58,742 nucleotides of DNA from an uncultured Faecalibacterium sp. (GCA_900540455.1 UQGD01000011.1:1-58742); one strand, 5' to 3'. Positions 48,156 through 56,961 are shown, counted from the first letter of the stretch. Program-made: numbers and translations. The notes: a model not told the origin generated them from the letters alone.

Positions 48156-49001
48156 TTATTCTGCGGTGATGTACTTGTCCACGATGGCCTGCAGAGTGCC
48201 CTCTTCAGCCAGCTCAGCCAGAGCAGCGTTGACAGCATCCAGCAGGGCGGTGTTGCCCTTGGCGATGCCGATGGCATACTCCTCCACAGCGTAGCTGGTG
48301 TCCAGGACCTTCAGGCCGGGGTTGGCAGCAACATAAGCCTGTGCCGGTGCATCGTCGATGACCACGCAGTCCACCTGGCCGTTGTTCAAAGCCTGCACAG
48401 CGGTCAGGCCGCTGTCGTAGGCGATCACGCTGTCCTCACCAAAATCATCGGTGCAGTACAGGTAGCCGGTGGTGCCGCGCTGGGTGCCGATCAGGTGGCC
48501 GGACAGATCCTCCAGGGTGGCGATCTCAGAATCATTGGTGACGATGACGGACTGGATGCCGGTAGCGTAGCTGTCGGAGAAGTCCATCACGTTCTGACGC
48601 TCGGGGGTGACGGTGACGCCGGCCATCACGATATCAGCCTTGCCCTGCTGCACGCTCAGCAGAGAGCTGTCAAACTCCATGTTATCCACCTGCAGCTCCA
48701 GGCCCAGCTTGTCGGCAATAGCCTGAGCGGTGTCGATGTCGATGCCCTCGATGGTGCCAGCGTCGGTGGTCATCTCATACGGGGGGAAGGTGGCGTTGGT
48801 GGCCATGGTCAGCTTGCCGGATTCCACAGTGGTCAGCTCAGCAGCGGCGGAGCTGGAAGCAGCCTCGGAGGATGCGGCGCTGGAAGAAGCAGCGCTGGAA
48901 GAAGCAGCGCTAGAGGCAGAACCACCGCAGGCGGTCAGGGCAACGGCAGCAACGGAAACAGCAGCGGCAGCCAGGAAGCTGCGGCGAGAAATCTTTTTCA
49001 T
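48156..49001 (-). CDS. Polar amino acid ABC transporter, substrate-binding lipoprotein
   Basis: A 281-residue lipoprotein. The N-terminus has a twin-arginine-like motif (SRRSFLAAAA), a hydrophobic core and the lipobox LTACGG, so the Cys (about residue 25) should be lipidated. A Ser/Ala-rich linker follows (about 27-55). The binding domain is family 3: LTMATNATFPPYEM, GTIEGIDIDTAQAIADKLG, KADIVMAGVTVTPERQNVMDFSDSYATG and GTTGYLYC. This fits glutamine, cystine or other polar amino acids. First gene of the importer operon, with a good promoter at 49092-49120. An attenuator follows. Confidence 0.93.
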   Translation of the reverse strand: MKKISRRSFLAAAAVSVAAVALTACGGSASSAASSSAASSSAASSEAASSSAAAELTTVESGKLTMATNATFPPYEMTTDAGTIEGIDIDTAQAIADKLGLELQVDNMEFDSSLLSVQQGKADIVMAGVTVTPERQNVMDFSDSYATGIQSVIVTNDSEIATLEDLSGHLIGTQRGTTGYLYCTDDFGEDSVIAYDSGLTAVQALNNGQVDCVVIDDAPAQAYVAANPGLKVLDTSYAVEEYAIGIAKGNTALLDAVNAALAELAEEGTLQAIVDKYITAE

Positions 49002-49091
49002 AGCAGTACAACTCCTCTATTCATCAGAATATTATAAAAATTCAGTGTCCCGCCAGACGGCACATTCCGCCCCGGCATGAACACAAAAATT

Positions 49092-49120
49092 AGTATAGGT
49101 TGTACAAATAAAAAAGTCAA
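49092..49120 (-). promoter_or_regulatory. Promoter of the amino-acid ABC operon
   Basis: Minus strand TTGACT (49120-49115), a 17-bp spacer and TATACT (49097-49092). Confidence 0.75.
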
Positions 49121-49222
49121 GTGTTGTGCAGAAAATACTTGAAATTGAAACCGAATTGCAAACAAATATGCAATTTCCGGGGAGTTATGCTGTATATATT
49201 CATGCAGCTGTATGCAGCGTGC

Positions 49223-49801
49223 TCACCGCAGAAAACGGGCGATCTGTTCTGCACTGCGCTTGGGCACGCAGTAGTTGCGGTCTTGGTCCAGATAGTACTT
49301 TACACCGGTCTGCTCCGTCATGGGCACGATGCGGGAGCTGTGGGCGGGATAACCGAAGGCCACCATAAAAGCCAGCTTTTCTTCCGGCGCAAGACCCAGC
49401 AGCGCGGTAAGCGCAGGGCGGTCGATGGCGCCCATGATGCAGCTGCCCACCCCCTTAGCCCAGGCAGCCAGGGTCATATTGGACAAAGCAATGCCGCTGT
49501 CGGTGGCCAGGTCTCCGGGGATGGAGGTATCCTGCACCAAAGCGACATACAGAGTGGGCTGTTCTCCAGGCTGCGGAGTGCCTTGGTCCGGGGGCAGGTA
49601 AGCGGCCCACCGGACAAAAGGATGGATGCGGGATACGTCGCTGGCTTGGTCGGCGATGACCAGCCGCAAAGCCTGACGGTTTGCCCCGCAGGAGGATAAG
49701 CGGACTGCTTCGATCACATCTGCGATCACATCGGCGGGGATGGGGGTTTGGGCAAAGCGGCGGAAAGTCCGCCGCTCGGCCAGGAGGCGCATGATGTCCA
49801 T
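49223..49801 (-). CDS. Nitroreductase-family flavoprotein
   Basis: A 192-residue FMN protein of the nitroreductase superfamily. The N-terminal RRTFRRF is the FMN phosphate motif; VRLSSCGANRQALRLVI follows (usual SPSGxNxQPW-like place) and AWAKGVGSCIMGAID with MVAFGYPA completes the flavin site. It would reduce quinones or nitro compounds with NAD(P)H; physiological substrate unknown. I chose ATG 49801, with AAAGGGAT upstream, over an ATG at 49939 because the earlier part is non-conserved. Divergent from the LOG gene with a shared palindromic promoter region. Confidence 0.85.
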   Translation of the reverse strand: MDIMRLLAERRTFRRFAQTPIPADVIADVIEAVRLSSCGANRQALRLVIADQASDVSRIHPFVRWAAYLPPDQGTPQPGEQPTLYVALVQDTSIPGDLATDSGIALSNMTLAAWAKGVGSCIMGAIDRPALTALLGLAPEEKLAFMVAFGYPAHSSRIVPMTEQTGVKYYLDQDRNYCVPKRSAEQIARFLR

Positions 49802-49875
49802 AGCAAAGATCCCTTTCCTGAGTGTTGGTATCTTCTGCTTTTCAGGCAGAGACCGGCAAACGCTATCCCCCTGCC

Positions 49876-49939
49876 TGGAAAAGAGCGAAAAAGTATAGTA
49901 TACTTTATTAAGTATAAAACATACCGGCTGGTGGCGCAA
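49876..49939. promoter_or_regulatory. Divergent overlapping promoters with palindrome
   Basis: Plus strand: TGGAAA (49876-49881), 17 bp, TATACT (49899-49904). Minus strand: TTGCGC (49939-49934), 17 bp, TATACT (49916-49911). A perfect dyad AAGTATA-G-TATACTT (49891-49905) sits over the plus -10, and a further AAGTATA half is at 49910-49916. A repressor at the dyad could control both genes. Confidence 0.55.
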
Positions 49940-49962
49940 TCGGCCGAAAGGAGAAAATCAGG

Positions 49963-50514
49963 GTGAAAATTTGTGTTTATTGCTCTTCTGCACAGGGCCT
50001 GACCCCGGCACTGTATGCAGCGGGGGAGGAGTTTGGTCTTGCACTGGCCCGGCGGGGGCATACGCTGGTCTACGGCGGCTACAATGCCGGGCTGATGGGG
50101 GCAGTGGCTCGGGGCGCAGCGCAGGGCGGCGCTCCGGTAGTGGCTGTGGTGCCAAAGATCTTTGACCAGGAAGGGTTTGTGCCCGCTGGCTGCACCCAGG
50201 TGTTCCATGTGGGCACGATGTCCCAGCGCAAGGCCCGTATGGAAGCGGAAGCCGATGCTTTTGCAGTTCTGCCGGGCGGGATCGGGACCTACGACGAGTT
50301 TTTTGAGGCCCTGGTGCTGAAAAGCCTGGGACAGCTGCCAAAGCCGATGGCGGTGTATGATATTTTAGGTGAGTGTGCACCGCTGCGGGGACTGATGGAG
50401 TCCAGTGTGTCGGCTGGCTACCTGTCCCCCGCAGTGGCAGCGCTGGCCCCTTTTTATACCGATGCAGAGCAGCTGCTGGATGCGTTGGAGCAGGGAGAAA
50501 ATGCAGGCGACTGA
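49963..50514 (+). CDS. LOG-family protein (nucleotide 5'-monophosphate phosphoribohydrolase type)
   Basis: A 183-residue Rossmann-like protein of the LOG/TIGR00730 family, which release the base from nucleoside monophosphates such as cytokinin ribotides or AMP. The signature PGGIGTYDEFFE (about residues 105-116) and the catalytic-region SQRKARM are present, as is VYGGYNAGLMGAVARGA. Full length. The start is GTG 49963 with AAAGGAG 10 bp upstream. Bacterial members are often called lysine-decarboxylase-like, a misannotation. Role in this organism unknown; possible salvage of damaged nucleotides. Confidence 0.85.
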   Translation: MKICVYCSSAQGLTPALYAAGEEFGLALARRGHTLVYGGYNAGLMGAVARGAAQGGAPVVAVVPKIFDQEGFVPAGCTQVFHVGTMSQRKARMEAEADAFAVLPGGIGTYDEFFEALVLKSLGQLPKPMAVYDILGECAPLRGLMESSVSAGYLSPAVAALAPFYTDAEQLLDALEQGENAGD

Positions 50515-50530
50515 CCCGTAAAATAAACTA

Positions 50531-50573
50531 GACCGCCGTCTGTGCCATCAAGGGCTGCAGGCGGCGGTCTTTG
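50531..50573. terminator. Bidirectional terminator
   Basis: GACCGCCG-CTG ... CAG-CGGCGGTC stem with a T-run, between convergent LOG and ThrE-type genes. Confidence 0.75.
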
Positions 50574-50579
50574 CATCTA

Positions 50580-51044
50580 TTATTTTTTTCGGAGCGGCCA
50601 CTGCCGGGGCAGCGGCAGGCTCAGCACCAGCGAGATGCCCAGCGCCAGAGCGGCGGCGATCTTCAGGGTGTCAAAGCCGTGGAAAAGGCTGCGGGCGCTG
50701 TCGCCCTGGATAAAATAGTAGGCGGTGTAGTAGATGCCTGCACCGGGCACTAAGGGGAAAATACCGGACAGCAGAAACACGGTTACAGGCGCGCGCTGTG
50801 CAATGGCCAAAAAACGGGCCAGCAAAGTAAGGGGGATCACGGCGATGAGGGAAGCGGCCATCGTGTCGGCCCCCAAAAGCACAGCCAGGGCGTAAACGCC
50901 CCAGCCCACAGCACCGGTCAAGGCGCAGGCGAAGCGGGTGTGCCGGGGGATCGCAAACAGCACGCCAAAACAAAGGGTGCCTACCCCAGCCAGAAGGAAC
51001 TGTACCAGCAGGTGGCTGATCTGCTCTGTGAATTGTGGATTCAT
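50580..51044 (-). CDS. ThrE-type exporter, small subunit (DUF3815)
   Basis: A 154-residue membrane protein with about four helices, matching the C-terminal half of threonine/serine exporters (DUF3815). Hallmark segments are TGAVGWGVYALAV, FLLSGIFPLVPGAGIYYTAYYFIQGD and the helical end ALALGISLVLSLPLP. ATG 51044 overlaps the stop of the upstream large subunit by 4 bp (ATGA at 51041-51044). Together the two make one functional exporter that is a single chain in some species. Confidence 0.85.
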   Translation of the reverse strand: MNPQFTEQISHLLVQFLLAGVGTLCFGVLFAIPRHTRFACALTGAVGWGVYALAVLLGADTMAASLIAVIPLTLLARFLAIAQRAPVTVFLLSGIFPLVPGAGIYYTAYYFIQGDSARSLFHGFDTLKIAAALALGISLVLSLPLPRQWPLRKK

Positions 51045-51832
51045 ACAACGACCACCCCCGTCAGCATCGTATACAGCCGCAGCACCACACCGGTGCCAAT
51101 GGCAATGGATGCTGCGATCAGCACAGCATCGATCATGCGGATGGTGCCGGAGAGGTAGTCTCCGTGCACAAAATCCCGGATGCCCATGGTAAAAGCGATG
51201 CCGGGCGTCAGGAGCATCAAAGTGCCAATGATGGCATGGCTGGTGTTGGCCTGGGCCAGCGGGCAGACCAATACACAGATCAGCGTGATCAGCATGGCGG
51301 TAGTCACTTTTTGAAAACCGCCGGGCAGGTTCCGCCGGGCACACAGCAGCAGGTAGATGCTGGCCGCAAACCCAGCAAGCGAAGCCACCAGACCGGCCCG
51401 CAGGTCCCCGCCGAACAGCAGGGCAAAGCAGAAAGCGCCCACAGCGCCGCAGGCCAGCTGCTCCTTTGCGCCGGGCAGGGGGATGCACCGGGCATCGGCC
51501 AGGCGGCGCTCGGCTTCGTCCAGCGGGCAGCGCCCGGCGGCGATATCACGGGACAGCTCGTTTACTGCGGCTACCCGCCCTAAATGGACGGTGCGCTGGG
51601 GCACATTGCGCACCTCACTGATCTCGGCCGTGCCTGCGCTGGCAAAGATGCCGTTGGTCAGCACGTAAACATGGAACTCCCGCAGATGGAAGCTGCAGGC
51701 CATGATCTCCATGGTCTGCTCTACGCGAAAGACCTCTGCGCCGTTTTCTAAAAGGGTCTGCCCCGCAGCCATGATAAAATCCATGATGCGGCGGCGCTGC
51801 TCGGTATCGGGGTAAAGCTCTGTGGCGTTCAT
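51041..51832 (-). CDS. ThrE-type exporter, large subunit (DUF1212)
   Basis: A 263-residue protein matching the N-terminal half of threonine/serine exporters (DUF1212, YjjP-like). A soluble N-terminal part (about 1-110) has FIMAAGQTLLENGAEVFRVEQTM and HVYVLTNGIFASA, and about five helices follow (VGAFCFALLFGGDLRAGL, IIGTLMLLTPGIAFTMGIRDFVHGD). ATG 51832 has GGAGA upstream. First of a two-gene operon with the DUF3815 partner. It probably exports small amino acids such as Thr and Ser or dipeptides. Confidence 0.87.
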   Translation of the reverse strand: MNATELYPDTEQRRRIMDFIMAAGQTLLENGAEVFRVEQTMEIMACSFHLREFHVYVLTNGIFASAGTAEISEVRNVPQRTVHLGRVAAVNELSRDIAAGRCPLDEAERRLADARCIPLPGAKEQLACGAVGAFCFALLFGGDLRAGLVASLAGFAASIYLLLCARRNLPGGFQKVTTAMLITLICVLVCPLAQANTSHAIIGTLMLLTPGIAFTMGIRDFVHGDYLSGTIRMIDAVLIAASIAIGTGVVLRLYTMLTGVVVV

Positions 51833-51880
51833 GGCGTCTCCTTGTTCGGCCCGGCCGGGCCGCAGATCGTTTTCCCCTAT

Positions 51881-51909
51881 ACTTTACCACGTCCGGCACC
51901 GCTTCTCAA
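51881..51909 (-). promoter_or_regulatory. Promoter of the ThrE-type operon
   Basis: Minus strand TTGAGA (51909-51904), a 17-bp spacer and TAAAGT (51886-51881) with an extended TGG. Confidence 0.6.
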
Positions 51910-52041
51910 CTGGTTTGCGCAAAATGGTGGAAAAAGGGGTCTGCTGGCGGGAGGGGGACCCTTTTTGCAGGGCAGGGCGGGCAAAGGCGGCAGCCGCAGA
52001 TCGTTTTTTGGAGTAAAAGCAGGAAACCGCCCTCCAGATGA

Positions 52042-52070
52042 TTGACAAACTCCACAAAAAACTGTATATT
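52042..52070 (+). promoter_or_regulatory. Promoter of valS
   Basis: TTGACA (52042-52047), a 17-bp spacer and TATATT (52065-52070), giving a leader of about 280 nt. Confidence 0.85.
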
Positions 52071-52077
52071 CTCTATG

Positions 52078-52327
52078 TAAATGCGATGAAAAAGAGTGTG
52101 CGCAGCAGACCGCTTTGCAGAGAGCCGGGGTCAGGTGGAAGCCCGGCAGGCAGGGGCTGTGTACTGTCACTTTGGAGCAGAGGCGGTGAGCGAAGGTCAG
52201 CCGTCTCCGGGCCGCCCCACGTTACCGGGGCGTCAAGGGGCGCATACCAGTATGCGCAATTTGGGTGGTACCGCGGTATGTAGAGTTTACAGCCGTCCCA
52301 TGGAAGTTTCCGTGGGGCGGCTTTTTT
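52078..52327 (+). promoter_or_regulatory. T-box riboswitch in front of valS
   Basis: A structured leader of about 250 nt with the invariant T-box AATTTGGGTGGTACCGCGG (52258-52276) and a terminator at 52291-52327. The T-box segment can pair with the terminator's 5' strand to form the antiterminator, whose bulge binds the free CCA end of uncharged tRNA. Position before valS implies tRNA-Val as ligand; the specifier codon cannot be fixed by eye. It fills most of the 526-bp gap before valS. Confidence 0.93.
52291..52327 (+). terminator. T-box terminator of valS
   Basis: AGCCGTCCCATGGAA...TTCCGTGGGGCGGCT with TTTTTT; competes with the antiterminator. Confidence 0.9.
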
Positions 52328-52358
52328 GCCCCACAGCAGTCATTTTGGAGGTACACGC

Positions 52359-55064
52359 ATGAAAGAACTTGCAAAACAGTACGACCCCAGCCAGGTGGAG
52401 GACCGGATCTACCAGTTCTGGCTGGACGAGGGCTATTTCCACACAAAGGCCGACCCGGATAAAAAACCGTTTACCATTGTGATGCCGCCCCCCAACGTTA
52501 CCGGTCAGCTGCACATGGGCCATGCGGTGGACAACACCATGCAGGATATCCTGATCCGTACCAAGCGGATGCAGGGCTATGCTGCATTGTGGGTGCCCGG
52601 CACCGACCATGCGTCCATCGCCACCGAAGCAAAGGTGGTGGAGGCCATGCGGGCAGAGGGGCTGACCAAGGAGATGGTGGGCCGGGATGGTTTCCTGGAG
52701 CGCGCCTGGGATTGGAAGACCCGCTACGGCAACCGCATCGTCAGCCAGCTGAAAAAGCTGGGCAGCAGCTGTGACTGGGAGCGGGAACGCTTTACCATGG
52801 ACGAGGGCTGCTCGGATGCAGTGAAGGAAGTGTTTGTCCGTCTGTACGATCAGGGCCTGATCTACCGCGGCAACCGTATGGTGAACTGGTGCCCCCACTG
52901 CAACACCTCCATCTCGGATGCAGAGGTGGAGTATGAGGAGAAGGACGGCCACTTCTGGCATCTGCTCTACCCGGTCAAGGAGACCGGCGAGATGCTGGAG
53001 CTGGCTACTACCCGTCCGGAGACCATGCTGGGCGATACCGCTGTGGCTATCAACGGCGAGGACCCCCGCTATGCCCATCTCCACGGCTGCCATGTGGTGC
53101 TGCCCCTGCTGAACAAAGAGATCCCCATTGTCTGTGATGAGCACGCCGATATGACCAAGGGCACCGGCGTGGTCAAGATCACCCCGGCTCACGACCCCAA
53201 CGACTTTGAGGTGGGCCTGCGTCATGACCTGCCCATCGTCCGTGTGTTCACCTACGATGGCCACATGACCGGTGCTGCCGATAAGGCGGCTGCGGATGCG
53301 CTGTTTGCAGCGGGTAAGAATACGGTCAACGAGCCGGAGGTGCTGGACTGCGGCAAGTACGCAGGTATGACCACCATGGAAGCCCGCAAGGCCATCCTGG
53401 CTGACCTGGAGGCCGGCGGCTACCTGAAAGAGGTGGAGCCTCTGAAGCATGAGGTGGGCGCTTGCTACCGCTGCCATACCACCATCGAGCCCATGATCTC
53501 CAAGCAGTGGTTCGTCAAGATGGAGCCCCTGGCCAAGCCCGCCATCGAGTCGGTGGAAAAGGGCGAGATCAAGTTTGTGCCGGAGCGCTTCACCAAGAAC
53601 TATATGAACTGGATGAAGAACACCCGGGACTGGTGCATCAGCCGCCAGCTGTGGTGGGGCCACCAGATCCCGGCATGGTACTGCGATGAGTGCGGCGAGA
53701 CCATCGTGGCAAAGGATGCTCCCTCGGTCTGCCCCAAGTGCGGCTGCACGCACCTCACCCAGGACCCGGATACGCTGGACACCTGGTTCTCCTCGGCTCT
53801 GTGGCCCTTCAGCACCCTGGGCTGGCCGGAGGAGGACAGTGCGGACCTGAAGTACTTCTATCCCACCAACACTCTGGTCACCGGCTACGACATCATTGGC
53901 TTCTGGGTCAGCCGCATGATCTTCTCCGGTCTGGCTTATACCGGCAAGGCTCCCTTTGATACCGTCTGCATCCATGGCATCGTCCGCGACAGCCAGGGCC
54001 GCAAGATGTCCAAGAGCCTGGGCAATGGTATTGACCCGCTGGAGGTCATTGCACAGTACGGTGCGGACGCGCTTCGCTTTATGCTGGTGGATGGCTCGAC
54101 CCCGGGCAACGATATGCGCTATATCGAAAAGAAGGTGGAGGCTGCCCGCAACTTTGCCAATAAGCTGTGGAACGCCACCCGTTTTGTGCTGATGAACCTG
54201 CCGGAGGACTTTGTCCCCGGTCTGCCCGCTGAGGATCAGCTGGACATGAGCGATAAGTGGGTCCTGACCCGTCTGAACCAGGTGGCCGGTGCGATGACCG
54301 ACAACCTGGACCACTACGAGATGGGCCTGGCTGCCGCCAAGATCAACAGTTTTATCTGGGATGTGTACTGCGACTGGTTTATTGAGATCGCAAAGCCCCG
54401 GCTGAACTCCGGCGACCCGGTGCAGGCAGATACCGCCCGCCGTGTGCTGGTCTATGTGCTGGATAAGGCACTGAAGCTGCTGCATCCCTTTATGCCGTTT
54501 ATTACCGAGGAGCTGTATCAGGCTCTGCCCGGCTCTGCCGAGACCATTATGACCCAGGCTTGGCCCACCGTGGACCAGACCCATAACTGGCCGGAGGAAG
54601 AGGAAGCGTTTGAAAAGGTGATGGACTACATCAAGGCTGTGCGTACCATGCGCACCGAGATGAACGTTCACCCCGCCAAAAAGACCAGCATGGTTCTGGA
54701 AACTGCGGACCCGGCCCCCTTCCAGGCAGCACAGGTCTATCTGGCAAAGTTTGCTTTTGCTACCGAGGTCACCTTTACCCCCAAGTACGAGGGCAGCACG
54801 GAGGGCATGGTGCAGGTATCCACCCACGCCGCCCGCGGCTTTATCCCGATGATGGAGCTCATCGACCGGGAGAAGGAGCTGGCCCGCCTGAACAAGGAAA
54901 AGGCGAAGGCAGAAAAGGAGCTGGGTATGTTTGCAGCCCAGCTGGCCAACCCCAAGTTTGTGGAGCGTGCTCCGGCAGCGCTGGTGGAGGATATCCGCGC
55001 AAAGCATGCCAAGAGCCAGGATAAGCTCGCTAACATCGAGCAGAGCATCCGGGCGCTGGGCTGA
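52359..55064 (+). CDS. valS: Valyl-tRNA synthetase
   Basis: A 901-residue class I synthetase. The HIGH motif is in PPPNVTGQLHMGHAVD (about residues 45-60), KMSKS in GRKMSKSLGNGIDP (about 548-561). The editing CP1 domain (about 190-345) contains ATTRPETMLGDTAVA and MTKGTGVVKITPAHDPND. A CxxC zinc-like pair lies in the centre (YCDECGE and VCPKCGCTH). The C-terminal coiled coil (REKELARLNKEKAKAEKEL) is typical of ValRS. ATG 52359 has TTGGAGGT upstream. Controlled by the T-box leader. The next gene overlaps its stop by 1 bp. Confidence 0.97.
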   Translation: MKELAKQYDPSQVEDRIYQFWLDEGYFHTKADPDKKPFTIVMPPPNVTGQLHMGHAVDNTMQDILIRTKRMQGYAALWVPGTDHASIATEAKVVEAMRAEGLTKEMVGRDGFLERAWDWKTRYGNRIVSQLKKLGSSCDWERERFTMDEGCSDAVKEVFVRLYDQGLIYRGNRMVNWCPHCNTSISDAEVEYEEKDGHFWHLLYPVKETGEMLELATTRPETMLGDTAVAINGEDPRYAHLHGCHVVLPLLNKEIPIVCDEHADMTKGTGVVKITPAHDPNDFEVGLRHDLPIVRVFTYDGHMTGAADKAAADALFAAGKNTVNEPEVLDCGKYAGMTTMEARKAILADLEAGGYLKEVEPLKHEVGACYRCHTTIEPMISKQWFVKMEPLAKPAIESVEKGEIKFVPERFTKNYMNWMKNTRDWCISRQLWWGHQIPAWYCDECGETIVAKDAPSVCPKCGCTHLTQDPDTLDTWFSSALWPFSTLGWPEEDSADLKYFYPTNTLVTGYDIIGFWVSRMIFSGLAYTGKAPFDTVCIHGIVRDSQGRKMSKSLGNGIDPLEVIAQYGADALRFMLVDGSTPGNDMRYIEKKVEAARNFANKLWNATRFVLMNLPEDFVPGLPAEDQLDMSDKWVLTRLNQVAGAMTDNLDHYEMGLAAAKINSFIWDVYCDWFIEIAKPRLNSGDPVQADTARRVLVYVLDKALKLLHPFMPFITEELYQALPGSAETIMTQAWPTVDQTHNWPEEEEAFEKVMDYIKAVRTMRTEMNVHPAKKTSMVLETADPAPFQAAQVYLAKFAFATEVTFTPKYEGSTEGMVQVSTHAARGFIPMMELIDREKELARLNKEKAKAEKELGMFAAQLANPKFVERAPAALVEDIRAKHAKSQDKLANIEQSIRALG

Positions 55065-55585
55065 TGACACGCCGCTCGGCGGGCCGCACACCTGCGGCGC
55101 TTACAGCAGCCCGCATCCTGCTGCCTTTGGCGCTGGCAGGCGCCGTGCTGTTCATCTTCTCCAATTCCATGGAGGTGGCCGATGCTTCTACCATCAGCAG
55201 CGGCCGTGTGCTGGCCTGGATGCAGGCCGGGCTGTCCCGCTTGGGCTTGGAGCAGACCGCACAGCGCCTGACCATGCATTTTGTGCGCAAACTGGCGCAT
55301 TTTCTGGAGTATACGCTGGAAGGCTTCCTGATGATGCTGTGTATGCGGGTCTATACCCGACGGTCGCTCCGCTACCTTAGCTGGCCGATGCTGGCGGGGC
55401 TGCTCACAGCACTGACGGATGAGACCATCCAGCTCTACTCTGCCGGGCGCAGCGGTCAGGTGCAGGATGTCTGGCTGGACTTTATGGGGGTCATGGCAGG
55501 CATCACCACGGCGCTTGTACTGCTGGCGGTGATCCATGTGGTCATCACTCATTATAAAAATCGAAAAAAGGACGGATTATCATGA
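55064..55585 (+). CDS. VanZ-like membrane protein
   Basis: A 173-residue protein with about four helices of the VanZ family. ILLPLALAGAVLFIFSNSM (first helix) is followed by HFVRKLAHFLEYTLEGFLMML, where RKLAHFxEY is the family's signature, and a SLRYLSWPMLAGLLTALTDETIQLYSAGRSGQVQDVWLDFMG block, with DExxQxxxxxRxxxxxDVxxD. VanZ of Enterococcus gives low teicoplanin resistance, but most VanZ-like proteins have unknown roles in the envelope. ATG 55064 overlaps the valS stop by 1 bp and its stop overlaps the next ATG by 4 bp, so it is translated as part of a tightly coupled unit. Confidence 0.87.
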   Translation: MTRRSAGRTPAALTAARILLPLALAGAVLFIFSNSMEVADASTISSGRVLAWMQAGLSRLGLEQTAQRLTMHFVRKLAHFLEYTLEGFLMMLCMRVYTRRSLRYLSWPMLAGLLTALTDETIQLYSAGRSGQVQDVWLDFMGVMAGITTALVLLAVIHVVITHYKNRKKDGLS

Positions 55586-56850
55586 CCATCCAACAGGCAG
55601 ATCAGTATTTTGCCGCCCTGCCGGAGGGCTTTGCTCTACCCCAGCAGCTGCAGGCAGCGGTGGGCGGCCTGGCAGATCAGGTGACCTTTGTAGGGGTGGC
55701 CGGTACTGCCGGAAAAACCGCAGCCGCCTCTCTTTTGGCGGCTATGCTCCAGGCGGCTGGCCTGCACGCAGGACTGTACTGCGCCGGGGCCGGGCCGCTG
55801 TCCGCCCGTATCCTGGTAGACGGTCAGCCTGCGGCAGAGTATTCCGCCCAGGCAGAGCTGCTGTCTGCCGGGGAGGAGCTGCCCCGTCTGGCGGCAGAGC
55901 TGGCCGCTGCAGCCCGGTGTTTTGGAGCGGCAGGCTGCGCCTTGGCCGTTGTGGAGCTGCCGGACGCAGGGCTGGCTTCGGCCCTGCCCCAGATGCCGGT
56001 CTGTGCGGTCACTGCCATTGGGCCGGACGGTGTCAGCCGTTCCATTGAGCGGTCGGCGGCCTTGGCTGCCGGTGCTCTGCGCAAGGGCTGTATCTGCGTC
56101 ACAGCGCCGGAGCAGCCCAAAGCAGCCCTCAGTGAGTTGATCGTGGCGGCAGGCCGCTGCGACTGTGAGTTGGTGGTGCCGGACCCGGAGGATATCACCT
56201 TCCTGGAGGCGGAAAAGTTCGCCAGCCGGGTGGACTATGGCGGATATACCGCCCCCCTGGCCTTTTTGGGCCGCCATGCCGCAGGCAACGCTGCTGTGGC
56301 CGTGGAGATGGCGCTGGCTCTTTGGCGCAAGGGATTTGAGATCCCGGATGAGGCGATCCTGGAGGGGCTGGCTTCGGTGCCCAACCGCAGCAGCATCCGG
56401 GTGCTGTCCCAGCGGCCGCTGGTGATCCTGGACGCCTGCCGTACACCGCAGCAGGCTATGGCATTGCTGCGTGTGCTGAATATGGCCAAGGTGCGCCATA
56501 TGAGCGCCGTGGTCGGGCTGGCAGAGGAGGAGGGGGCCGAGGCGTTCTTCTCCGCGCTGGAAAGCGGCCTGACCCCGGAGCAGCAGCAAAAGGATAAAGA
56601 GAATATGCCTGGCATGGGGGAAAACCCCTTTGATAAGCTTTATCTGGTGACCCCGGCTGGGGTAGAGCCGGAGCTTACCGCCCGCCTGGCAGAAAAGGCA
56701 CGCTTCCACTTTGAGGTAGAGCAGTGCGATACCCTGGAAGAAGCCCTGGATAAGGCCCGGGTCAATACCCGCCGTGGCCTGCTGGTCTGCGGCAGCGAGA
56801 CTGTGGCGCTGCAGGCAGGCGAGATCCTGGAAGCAAAATTGGGCAGCTGA
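55582..56850 (+). CDS. Degenerate folylpolyglutamate synthase-like (Mur-ligase family) protein
   Basis: A 422-residue Mur-ligase fold protein located where folC stands behind valS in Gram-positive bacteria. FVGVAGTAGKTAAASLLAAML (about 36-56) is the ATP loop, but it lacks the GTNGKGS form of FolC. The region VCAVTAIGPDGVSRSIERSAALAAGALRKG parallels the FolC block TNIGLDHTEVLG...EKAGIIKPG, yet the metal-binding His is gone and the carbamylated lysine position reads otherwise. The C-terminal domain is kept (KLYLVTPAG, LLVCGSETVALQAGEILEAK). So polyglutamylation is uncertain. ATG 55582 overlaps the VanZ-like stop by 4 bp. Confidence 0.7.
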   Translation: MTIQQADQYFAALPEGFALPQQLQAAVGGLADQVTFVGVAGTAGKTAAASLLAAMLQAAGLHAGLYCAGAGPLSARILVDGQPAAEYSAQAELLSAGEELPRLAAELAAAARCFGAAGCALAVVELPDAGLASALPQMPVCAVTAIGPDGVSRSIERSAALAAGALRKGCICVTAPEQPKAALSELIVAAGRCDCELVVPDPEDITFLEAEKFASRVDYGGYTAPLAFLGRHAAGNAAVAVEMALALWRKGFEIPDEAILEGLASVPNRSSIRVLSQRPLVILDACRTPQQAMALLRVLNMAKVRHMSAVVGLAEEEGAEAFFSALESGLTPEQQQKDKENMPGMGENPFDKLYLVTPAGVEPELTARLAEKARFHFEVEQCDTLEEALDKARVNTRRGLLVCGSETVALQAGEILEAKLGS

Positions 56851-56876
56851 CAGCATTCCCTAAAATATTTGGCGCA

Positions 56877-56917
56877 GACCCCGTACACTAAGGATACGTG
56901 TACGGGGTCTTTTTTTG
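56877..56917 (+). terminator. Terminator after the folC-like gene
   Basis: GACCCCGTACAC-TAAGGATACG-GTGTACGGGGTC followed by TTTTTTT, 27 bp after the stop and 45 bp before spoIIAA. Confidence 0.92.
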
Positions 56918-56961
56918 TGCCCGTTTATTGGATCGTGAACAAAAAAGGAGATGGACAAGCA

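Noticed and set aside
50571..50753. 60-codon plus-strand frame after the LOG gene
   Set aside because: It lies wholly inside the antisense of the ThrE-type gene and has no ribosome binding site.
52287..55091. 934-codon minus-strand frame opposite valS
   Set aside because: Mirror of valS codon bias; it runs through the T-box terminator and has no start signal.
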